From: Acidovorax sp. YS12
GTDB lineage: Bacteria > Pseudomonadota > Gammaproteobacteria > Burkholderiales > Burkholderiaceae_C
NCBI GenBank assembly: GCA_021496925.1
Contig: CP053915.1
Location: 868,001-932,000, forward strand
Direction of reading: 5' to 3'
DNA: 64,000 bases
The notes beneath the pieces were generated by a model. It was not told the DNA's origin. It saw nothing but the letters and a program-made list of their open reading frames with translations, and searched no databases. Position numbers and translations under genes: made by a program. Numbering within the stretch: position 1 is the stretch's first letter; each line of letters opens with the position of its first letter. Positions 20,659-28,106 of this stretch are shown piece after piece.

Positions 20659-22095
20659 TCACCAGCCTCCACCCAGCGCCTGATAGAGCTGCACGCTGGC
20701 GATGGCCTGCTCCATGCGCAACTGCGCCAAGGCATCCTCCGTTCGGGTGATCTCAACCCGGGCCTTCAGAACCTCGTCACGGGTCGCTTCTCCCGCATCG
20801 AACAGCAGTCGCTTCGATTCAGCAACGTGGCGAGACGCATCCAGGCTGCGCTCCAGCCCCGATATTCGAGCATCGAGCCCAAAGCGCATGCCATAGGCAT
20901 TCTCCACGTCTTCCAGTGCCGCCAATACCGCTTTGTCGTAGTCGGCCACTGCGGCTTGCAATTGAGCATCGCCAGCACGGACATTCGCCTTCAGGCGACC
21001 GGCATTGAACAAGGGCAAGGAAACGCGCAGGCCCATCAGTCCTCCGAAACCGGAGACATCGGGAATGGTATCGAACGTCAGGCGCCCATCGCCACCCAGG
21101 AATACGATGCCGAAGCTGGGCAGCAGATCCGCCTTGAGGCGCTTGAGCTGCGCCACCCGAGCCTCCACCGCCCACAGCGCGGCACGTGCGTCCGGCCGGC
21201 GATTCAGGACGCTGGATGGCAGTTGACCGCTGGGCGGCGGCGGGACGGGCATGGCTTCGGACGCCAGCGCCGGCGCATGTTGTGGCGGCAGTCCGCACAG
21301 CACGGCCAGCCGGCGCAGACGTGTTTCAAACAGCGCTGCAAGATAAGGTCTCGCCGCCTGCTGTTCTTCCAGGTGGGCGCGCGTGAGGGCGACCTCGGCC
21401 GCCTTCACATGCCCCGCCGTGAAGCGGGCCTGCACATACCGGTGCAGTTCTTTGGTCGTGGCGATGGACTCGTCGAGGATCGCCAGGCGCTGACGCAGCG
21501 CGAGCGCCTGGCGGTAGTTTCCGGCGACCTCCGCCGCCACCAGGACGTGCGCGCCATGCAGCCTTTCCTCTGCGATGGCGGCTGCGGCGCGGGCGGCCTG
21601 CTCGTTGGCACGGTTGCCGCCGAATACGTCTGGCTCCCAAGCCGCGGACACACCGGCTCCGTAGCCTTTGACTTGGCTGGGGGGTGGAATGCTGGAGGTC
21701 AAGGGCGGCAGCATCGCGCGCCAAGGATCCTGATCCCGCCAGTCGATTTTCCCGGTGACGCCAGCCGCATTGGCGGAGAGCGTTGGGTACAGCGCGGACT
21801 CGGCCGCAGTGACCATCGCCCGGGCAGCTTCGAGGTTGGCCTGCGCAGTACGGATGTCGGGGTTCGCGGCCAGCGCCTGGTCTATCAGCGCGTGCATCGC
21901 CGGGTCGTTCCAGACATGCCACCACGCACGCACGTCCTGTTCGTCACCCGGCATACGCGCCACAGGCGCACTGAATGCCTGCGGCGGACTTGCCTGCGGG
22001 GAAGGAGGCTCGACATGAACAATGGAACTGCAGCCAGCAAGCAGGCCCAGCAGAAGCACGCAATGGGGAAGCGCAGAACAGCGCAGGAGTCTCAT
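20659..22095 (-). CDS. Outer-membrane efflux lipoprotein, NodT/RND-type outer-membrane factor
   Basis: A 478-residue TolC-like channel. The N-terminal lipoprotein signal is visible (LPHCVLLLGLLAGCSS, lipobox LAGC, acylated Cys at about residue 22). It is followed by two long helical repeats rich in Ala, Gln and Arg (EAARAMVTAAESALYPTLSA and related stretches), as expected for the periplasmic alpha-barrel. It lies 2 bp after the permease stop, so it is translated with it. It provides the outer-membrane exit for the ABC pump encoded upstream. Confidence 0.9.
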   Translation of the reverse strand: MRLLRCSALPHCVLLLGLLAGCSSIVHVEPPSPQASPPQAFSAPVARMPGDEQDVRAWWHVWNDPAMHALIDQALAANPDIRTAQANLEAARAMVTAAESALYPTLSANAAGVTGKIDWRDQDPWRAMLPPLTSSIPPPSQVKGYGAGVSAAWEPDVFGGNRANEQAARAAAAIAEERLHGAHVLVAAEVAGNYRQALALRQRLAILDESIATTKELHRYVQARFTAGHVKAAEVALTRAHLEEQQAARPYLAALFETRLRRLAVLCGLPPQHAPALASEAMPVPPPPSGQLPSSVLNRRPDARAALWAVEARVAQLKRLKADLLPSFGIVFLGGDGRLTFDTIPDVSGFGGLMGLRVSLPLFNAGRLKANVRAGDAQLQAAVADYDKAVLAALEDVENAYGMRFGLDARISGLERSLDASRHVAESKRLLFDAGEATRDEVLKARVEITRTEDALAQLRMEQAIASVQLYQALGGGW

Positions 22096-22097
22096 GA

Positions 22098-23225
22098 TCA
22101 ACCTTGTCTTGCCAGCATGGAACGGAAGCGCGACAGCGCGAGGCCGAGAAACAGTGCGCCAGACAGGGCAATGCCAATGATCTGCGCAGCGATGGTCTGG
22201 GCCCCGGCGCCTCGGTACAGCACCGCCTGCGAGAGTGCGACGAACTGGGTCGTGGGCAGAATTTGCACAATGCCCTGAAGCAGCACAGGCATGCTCTCCA
22301 CGGGTGTGGCCGCGCCGGAAAGCAGATAGGAGATCGCATACACGGGCACCACCAGCAGACCGAACTGCGGCATGGTCGAAGTCAGCGTGGCCAGCCACAT
22401 GCCCAGCGCGGTGGTGGAGAACAGGTACAGCGACATCACGGCGGCGAACAGCAGCCAGGAGCCTGCGATGGGCACGCCCAGGCCGAGATGCACCACCAGC
22501 CACAGGGACAGCATCGAAGCTACCAGTATGACCAGACCGTTTGCAAGGATCTTGCCCATCGCGATTTCGCTCGCGCGCACCGGCATCACCAGCAGGTGTT
22601 CGATGGTGCCGTGCTCGCGCTCCCGGATGACCGCGGCTCCCACCAGGATGATCGATAGGATCGTGATGTTGGTGACGATCTGCATCACCGAAGTGAACCA
22701 GGACGATTCGTTGTTGGGATTGAAGTGCAGGCGGCTCTCGACAACGAGCGGCATCATCGATTGCAAATCACGCGAGCGCATCCAGGCCAGGGTCTCCACC
22801 AGGAAGATCTGCTGGAAATAGGCGGCGCCCAGACCTGCCTGCGTCATTGCGGTCGCGTCCACCAGCACCTGCACGCCCGGTCGGCGGCCCGCAAGCACGT
22901 CGGCCTCGAATCGCGGCGGAAACTGCACCACGAAGATATAGCGGCCCGCGTCCATGTCCGGCCCTGCCCGGTCGCGCGGGATTTCAACCGGCGTCTTGAA
23001 GTACGGCGGCAGGATCGCGTCTCGCAGCCGCAGGCTCAGTTGCGAGCGGTCATCATCGATCACTGCCACCGAGGCATTCGATACGTCGGCGCGAATGCCG
23101 TGCGCAATCGAAACGATGGCGGCCGTGAACGCGAACACGATCAATGCCATCAGGATGTAGTCGCGCATGACGCTGCGCAGTTCCTTGCCCACCAGCAGCC
23201 CGACATTGACCAGCCAGCGTCCCAT
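22098..23225 (-). CDS. ABC-2 type efflux permease (YhhJ-like)
   Basis: A 375-residue inner-membrane permease of the YhhJ/YbhR group. One membrane span lies near residues 20-45, a large periplasmic domain follows to about residue 175, and five further spans follow. The conserved REREHGTIEHLLVMPVRASE segment of ABC-2 permeases is present in the second half. Its start lies 1 bp from the stop of the ATPase fusion gene. It most likely pairs with the permease half of that fusion to export hydrophobic compounds through the HlyD-type adaptor and NodT-type channel. Confidence 0.9.
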   Translation of the reverse strand: MGRWLVNVGLLVGKELRSVMRDYILMALIVFAFTAAIVSIAHGIRADVSNASVAVIDDDRSQLSLRLRDAILPPYFKTPVEIPRDRAGPDMDAGRYIFVVQFPPRFEADVLAGRRPGVQVLVDATAMTQAGLGAAYFQQIFLVETLAWMRSRDLQSMMPLVVESRLHFNPNNESSWFTSVMQIVTNITILSIILVGAAVIREREHGTIEHLLVMPVRASEIAMGKILANGLVILVASMLSLWLVVHLGLGVPIAGSWLLFAAVMSLYLFSTTALGMWLATLTSTMPQFGLLVVPVYAISYLLSGAATPVESMPVLLQGIVQILPTTQFVALSQAVLYRGAGAQTIAAQIIGIALSGALFLGLALSRFRSMLARQG

Positions 23226-23226
23226 C

Positions 23227-26010
23227 TCATGCCTCCTGCTTACGCAGAAAAAGCCGTGCGCCGACCAGGCAGATCAGCGCGGTCGCCGCCAGCATGAAAT
23301 AGGCCTGGCCGAAGCTGGCGGGCCCCAACCCCTTGGAGAAAGTGCCCAGGCTGACCAATTGGAACCAGGTGGAAGGGAAGAACTGCCCCAGCCAATAGCT
23401 GGCTCCCGTCAGCGTCGAGACCGGGTACAGCAGGCCGGAGAAGTTGACCGAAGGGATGAGGCACAGCAGCGCCGTACCGAAAATCGCCGCGACCTGCGAG
23501 CTGACCAGGGTCGACACCAGCAGCCCCAGCGCGGTGACCACCAGAACGAACAGCGCCCCGCCGAGAAACAGCGCCGCGAACGATCCCTTTAATGGCACGC
23601 CCAGCCACACCACAGTCAGCAGCACCAGCGTGAGAAAACTGAGAGCGGCCAGTACGGCATAGGGCAACTGCTTGCCGACCAGGAACTGGCCGACGCTGGC
23701 AGGAGACGCATAGAGATTGACGATGGAGCCAACCTCCTTTTCGCGCACTACGCCCAAGGCGGTGAGCATGGTAGGAATCAGGATCGTCGCCAGCATGAGC
23801 ACGCCTGGCGCAATCGCATAGATGCTGCGGAAGTCCTGGTTGTAGACGAAGCGCGCCTCGACCCTGATCGGAAGCGCAGCCCCGACCTCCAGGGCCACCG
23901 GCTGCTGCCCGAGCAGCCTCCGTGTGTAGTCCAGGGTGATGGCATTGGCATAGGCACGCACATTGGCGGCGGTGAACGGCACGGCGCCGTCCACGGCGAA
24001 ATCGACGACGGGTTGCCTGCCAGCCATCAGGTCGCGGCCGAAACCGGGCGGAATATCGATCAGCAAGCGCAGTTCTCCGTCACGCAACAGGTCATCCCCC
24101 CGCCCGCGGTCGGGCGGTGACGGCCTCTCGATGAAGTAGGGTGACCCCTGGAACTGCTCGATGAAGCCGCGGCTGGCTGCGGTGCGGTCATGGTCGAGCA
24201 CCGCGAACGGAATGTTCGCCACGTCAAAGGAAATGCTGTAGGCGGCGATGATGCTCAACACGATCGGCCCCAGCAGGGCGAAGGCCAGGCGCTGGCGGTC
24301 CCGCGCCAGTTCGAGCGTCTCCCGGCGAGCGAAGGTCCATGCCATCGCCAGCCAGTGCCGCAAACCCGAACGCGGCGCGGATGCCGCTTCGCCGGGTCCG
24401 CGGGCGGCCTGCAGCGCCACGGCGGCACGCTCGTGGTCCGAAGCGTTCCCCTGTCTATCGGCCTCCACGTCGTCCAGGTAAGCGATGAAGGCTTCTTCCA
24501 GGTTGCCAAGGCCGCGCTGGCCCGCCAGATCGGCCGGCGTGCCAACCGCAAGCACCCGGCCCCGGTGCATCAGCGAGATGCGGTCACACCGCTCGGCCTC
24601 GTTCATGAAGTGCGTGGACACGAAGATGGTAACGCCCTTGTTACGCGAGAGCTCGGCCAGATGACGCCAGAACATGTCGCGCGCGGCAGGATCGACACCG
24701 GAAGTGGGCTCGTCCAGGATCAGGATTTCCGGCTGGTGCAGGCAGGCCGCGGCCAGTTGCAGGCGCTGGCGGATGCCCAGCGGCAGCGAGGAGGGCTGCA
24801 GATCCGCATACGGCTGCAACTCGAACTGCAGCAGCGCGCGCTCCACGACCGTTGCCGCCTCCTGCGCCGGTATTCGATACAGCCGCGCATGCAGCATCAG
24901 GTTGCGCCGCACGCTCAGTTCCTCATACAGCGAGAAAGCCTGCGACATATAGCCCACCCGCATGCGGGTCTCCATGTCGCCGTGGTGAATGGGCTGCCCG
25001 AGCAGTTCGGCGCTGCCGCTGGAGATGTCGAGCAGGCCCGTCAGCATCTTCATCGTGGTGCTCTTGCCGCAGCCGTTGGAGCCGAGGAAGCCGAAAATCT
25101 CGCCCCGTCCAATGCGGAAGCTGACATCGTCCACCGCGATGAAGTCGCCGAAGCGGCGGGTCAGATGGCTAGCCTGGATCGCCGGGGCGCCGCCAGGATC
25201 CTTCCAGGCAGGGATGGCCAGCTTTTCGGCGGGCGGGCGCCGCTCCGGGGGGAGAAACTGGGCATAAGCCTCCTCCAAGGTGGAGCAAGCCGTACGCTGC
25301 TTGAGTTCGTCGGGACTCCCCTGGGCGAGGATACGTCCATCGTCCATGGCCACCAACTGATCGAAGCGCTCGGCTTCGTCCATGTAGGCGGTGGAAATGA
25401 CGACCGTCATATCCTTGCGCTCGCGGCGCAAATCGTCCACCAGCGCCCAGAATTGCCGACGCGACAGCGGATCCACCCCCGTGGTGGGCTCGTCCAGGAT
25501 CAGCAAATCCGGGTCGTGCACCAGCGCGCAGCACAGCCCCAGTTTCTGCTTCATGCCGCCAGACAGCTTGCCCGCCGGACGGTCGGGAAAGGGCGCGAGG
25601 CCCGTGGCCTGCAGCAGGCGTTCGATACGGGCGTGCCGCTCGCCCGCATCCAGCCCGAACAGGCGGGCGAAGAAATCGACGTTCTCGTAAACGCTCAGGG
25701 TTGGATACAGGTTGTGGCCCAGGCCCTGCGGCATGAACGCCACACGCGAGGACAGGGCGCTGCGCTTGCGCGGGTCGGCAATGTCCTGACCGAGCACGCG
25801 TACCCGCCCCTGCTGCACGCGTTTGACGCCCGACACCAGGGCCAGCAAAGTCGATTTGCCGACTCCGTCCGGCCCCAGCAGGGCAATACTGGCACCAGCC
25901 GGCAGGGTCAGGGATACGTCCCGCAGAGCCACGGTACTGGAATAGCGATGGCCGAGCCCTTCCACCACCACCGCGCCCGGGGCTCCATCGCCGAAAGCGT
26001 GGGACGTCAT
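23227..26010 (-). CDS. RbbA-like fusion: two ABC ATPase domains plus ABC-2 permease
   Basis: A 927-residue protein with two nucleotide-binding domains and a membrane domain in one chain, the architecture of E. coli RbbA/YhiH (~911 residues). NBD1 has Walker A LLGPDGVGKSTLLAL near residue 45 and the signature KLSGGMKQKLGLC. NBD2 has Walker A FLGSNGCGKSTTMKM near residue 310, while its signature region reads SSLPLGIRQRLQLA, a degenerate LSGGQ. The permease part starts near residue 570 (LAFALLGPIVLSIIAAYS) and ends with several spans. It overlaps the HlyD stop by 4 bp. The likely role is multidrug or solvent export. The degenerate second signature suggests unequal ATP sites. Confidence 0.9.
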   Translation of the reverse strand: MTSHAFGDGAPGAVVVEGLGHRYSSTVALRDVSLTLPAGASIALLGPDGVGKSTLLALVSGVKRVQQGRVRVLGQDIADPRKRSALSSRVAFMPQGLGHNLYPTLSVYENVDFFARLFGLDAGERHARIERLLQATGLAPFPDRPAGKLSGGMKQKLGLCCALVHDPDLLILDEPTTGVDPLSRRQFWALVDDLRRERKDMTVVISTAYMDEAERFDQLVAMDDGRILAQGSPDELKQRTACSTLEEAYAQFLPPERRPPAEKLAIPAWKDPGGAPAIQASHLTRRFGDFIAVDDVSFRIGRGEIFGFLGSNGCGKSTTMKMLTGLLDISSGSAELLGQPIHHGDMETRMRVGYMSQAFSLYEELSVRRNLMLHARLYRIPAQEAATVVERALLQFELQPYADLQPSSLPLGIRQRLQLAAACLHQPEILILDEPTSGVDPAARDMFWRHLAELSRNKGVTIFVSTHFMNEAERCDRISLMHRGRVLAVGTPADLAGQRGLGNLEEAFIAYLDDVEADRQGNASDHERAAVALQAARGPGEAASAPRSGLRHWLAMAWTFARRETLELARDRQRLAFALLGPIVLSIIAAYSISFDVANIPFAVLDHDRTAASRGFIEQFQGSPYFIERPSPPDRGRGDDLLRDGELRLLIDIPPGFGRDLMAGRQPVVDFAVDGAVPFTAANVRAYANAITLDYTRRLLGQQPVALEVGAALPIRVEARFVYNQDFRSIYAIAPGVLMLATILIPTMLTALGVVREKEVGSIVNLYASPASVGQFLVGKQLPYAVLAALSFLTLVLLTVVWLGVPLKGSFAALFLGGALFVLVVTALGLLVSTLVSSQVAAIFGTALLCLIPSVNFSGLLYPVSTLTGASYWLGQFFPSTWFQLVSLGTFSKGLGPASFGQAYFMLAATALICLVGARLFLRKQEA

Positions 26011-26987
26011 CGCTGCTGGACCTGCAAGCCGACAGGCCAGGACTCGACGCTCGTGCGCACGTAGCCGTCGCCAATCACGCCGCCCTTGAGCTTGCCGTTG
26101 AACTCGCTCGCCACCTCACGCGGAACACGCAGCCTGACCCGGTAAACGAGATTCTGGCGTTCACTGGTGGTTTCAACGTACTTGGGCGTGAATTGCGCGT
26201 CGGAGTCAACCATATCGACGGTGGCGGGCAGTGCCCGGCCCTCGAAGCCCTCCAGCACAATGCGCGCCTCGTCACCGACCTTCAACGCCCCGGCCACCGC
26301 GGCGGGATAGAACACGGTCAGAGAGACATCCTGAGGATCCAGCAATACCGCCACCCGCCCGCCAGGCGGCAGCATGGCACCAGGCTCCACCAATCTGTAT
26401 TCCACCCGTCCGGCGATGGGGGCGCGCAATTTCAGCCCATCGAGCATCGTCTGGATCAGTCTGATTTGCGCCCGGGCTTCATCTGCGGCATGTCCCGCAG
26501 TGGTCACCTGATTGCTGGAACCTGCCTGCGCCGCCGACTCCGCCTCAAACACGAGGCGGCGCTTGTCCAATTCCACGGCAGAAATCTCTTGCTGAGCCCG
26601 CAAGCCCTCCGCCTGCTGCCATTCGAGGCGCGCGAGCGCAACTTTGCGGGTCTGGGCATCCTGCCCGGACCGCGCGCGAGCCTGCTCGGAAAGTGCGCGC
26701 CCCAAAGCGGCCTCGGCCTGCGCCAGTTTCGCCAGGAGCTCATCGCCTTCCTGAGTCCCCAGGATCTGCCCGGCCTCCACCGGATCGCCTTCATGAACCT
26801 GCAACGTGACCAGACGCCCAGGGTACTTCGCCGCGACATCGATCCGGGTCAGCTCCAGACGTCCATTGGCGCGGTGAAAGCTCGCGGGCCAGGTATCCAC
26901 GCGCTGATGCTTCCACCAGTACGTGGCGGTGAGCAGGGCCAATCCCGCAAGGGAAAGTGCCAGTAAGAGTCGATTGCGCTGTGTCAT
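26007..26987 (-). CDS. HlyD-family periplasmic adaptor (membrane-fusion protein, YhiI-like)
   Basis: A 326-residue adaptor with one N-terminal membrane anchor (LLLALSLAGLALLTATYWW), a split lipoyl domain, a coiled-coil hairpin of about 100 residues (QAEAALGRALSEQARARSG and on), and a beta-barrel ending near the C-terminus. It bridges the inner-membrane pump and the outer-membrane channel. It is the first gene of the operon; its start (26987) is about 55 bp from the 24-bp palindrome at 27042-27065. The gene order adaptor, RbbA-type ATPase, YhhJ-type permease matches yhiI-rbbA-yhhJ of E. coli. Confidence 0.92.
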   Translation of the reverse strand: MTQRNRLLLALSLAGLALLTATYWWKHQRVDTWPASFHRANGRLELTRIDVAAKYPGRLVTLQVHEGDPVEAGQILGTQEGDELLAKLAQAEAALGRALSEQARARSGQDAQTRKVALARLEWQQAEGLRAQQEISAVELDKRRLVFEAESAAQAGSSNQVTTAGHAADEARAQIRLIQTMLDGLKLRAPIAGRVEYRLVEPGAMLPPGGRVAVLLDPQDVSLTVFYPAAVAGALKVGDEARIVLEGFEGRALPATVDMVDSDAQFTPKYVETTSERQNLVYRVRLRVPREVASEFNGKLKGGVIGDGYVRTSVESWPVGLQVQQR

Positions 26988-27041
26988 GGGCGAGACGATG
27001 TGGGTTCAGCAAATTGCAATGAATTCTAGACGGAAAATGAA

Positions 27042-27065
27042 AAATTGAACACATGTGTTCAATTT
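27042..27065. promoter_or_regulatory. Perfect 24-bp palindromic operator upstream of the efflux operon
   Basis: AAATTGAACACA (27042-27053) is followed directly by its exact complement TGTGTTCAATTT (27054-27065). A -10-like TAGAAT (minus strand, 27023-27028) lies just downstream in the direction of the operon. A TetR-family repressor is encoded as the last gene of the same operon, so autoregulation is likely. Confidence 0.75.
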
Positions 27066-27224
27066 AGTTGTAAATGTCGCATTCCTTGTAGCGGGTGCGC
27101 AATCTGTTCAACGTGTGGCAGTTCTACGAATCAGCCGGCCTGAGTGACAGCGTGGCCGAGTGCTTCGTGGCCTACCTCGCTGGGCACAATCGCCCGCCGC
27201 ACGCAGTGCTGTTCGGTGACACGT

Positions 27225-27723
27225 ACTTCTTGAACACACTCGCGATCTGCTCCAGGCTGCTCTGCCGACCGCCCTTCAGCGCGGGCAGTTGACGCATGCA
27301 GGCGCAGACCTGGCACAACTGTTCCGCCGCGTGGCATTCAACGTCGCGGTCGGCAACCGGGACGATCACCTGCGCAACCACGGCTTCGTGCTTGGCAAGA
27401 CAGGGTGGCGCCTCGCGCCAGCGTTTGATGTCAACCCGAACATCGACAAGGCGGAGCATGTCCTGAACATCGACGATGTCGACAACCGGCCGAGCCTGGA
27501 GACGGTTCTCAGCACGGCGGCGTTCTACGGGCTTGCGGACAGCCCTGCCCGGCAGGTGGTGGAAGAGGTGGCAGCAGCGGTCGATGGATGGCAGGACGCA
27601 GCGCGCAGGGCTGGCATCTCAGGCGCCGACATCGACCTGACGGCGGGGGCTTTCTCGGCCCACGCGGAGTTTCGTACGTCCGTAGGGCAGGCGGATGCAA
27701 ACACTGTGCCGCTCCGGAGGTAG
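27225..27723 (+). pseudogene. C-terminal fragment of a HipA-like kinase
   Basis: The readable frame has about 165 residues and matches only the C-terminal half of HipA-type serine/threonine kinases of type II toxin-antitoxin systems. The family motif region is visible as LAQLFRRVAFNVAVGNRDDH with LRNHGFVL following, then LAPAFDVNPN. The N-terminal ~200 residues and a HipB antitoxin gene are absent. A TGA closes the frame just upstream (about 27225), in place of the missing half. It is a remnant, not expected to act as a toxin. The ~150 bp before it and ~240 bp after it hold nothing I can identify. Confidence 0.75.
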
Positions 27724-27961
27724 AGGAACCGGTTCCACGCCTGCGAATCCTGGCTTTCATGCCGTGGATGCGGGACGTCCTTCAAGTCGCATCAATGCGG
27801 TGACCCGGATATCGCATTGTTGGCCCGAAAAATGTACTTGATTGGGTAAGCTGTGGGCAGATTCCACTGATTGCCAGCGAAGCCCAGACGAAAAATTTCC
27901 TGTTATTTCAACAACTTAGGAAACTTCTCAGAGTCACACGGCGGGTGTGATTCTCAAAATG

Positions 27962-28032
27962 AGCGGGTGAAGGGAATCGAACCCTCGTATGAAGCTTGGG
28001 AAGCTGCCGTTCTACCATTGAACTACACCCGC
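27962..28032 (-). tRNA. tRNA-Gly, anticodon CCC
   Basis: The minus strand folds as a cloverleaf: acceptor GCGGGTG (28026-28032) with CACCCGC (27963-27969), a D-arm with GTTCAATGGTAGAAC, anticodon loop TTCCCAA (anticodon CCC), and a T-arm with GGGTTCGATTCCC. It closely resembles E. coli glyU. The 3' CCA is not encoded (the sequence continues TCAT). It is 75 bp downstream of the metE stop. Confidence 0.93.
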
Positions 28033-28106
28033 AGAAGCACCGCATTATAGGTGCGGTGCGCCAGCCCGGCATCGATGTGCCGGAGAACATGCCGAAGCAG
28101 CGCCGC

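Noticed and set aside
27095..27292. A 65-codon frame starting GTG before the HipA-like fragment
   Set aside because: No recognisable domain, overlaps the operator region of the efflux operon, and has no ribosome site. Not supported as a gene.
27925..27960. Hairpin GAGTCACAC/GTGTGATTCTC after the tRNA gene, considered as a terminator
   Set aside because: The stem is interrupted and no T run follows in the direction of tRNA transcription. Not strong enough to list.
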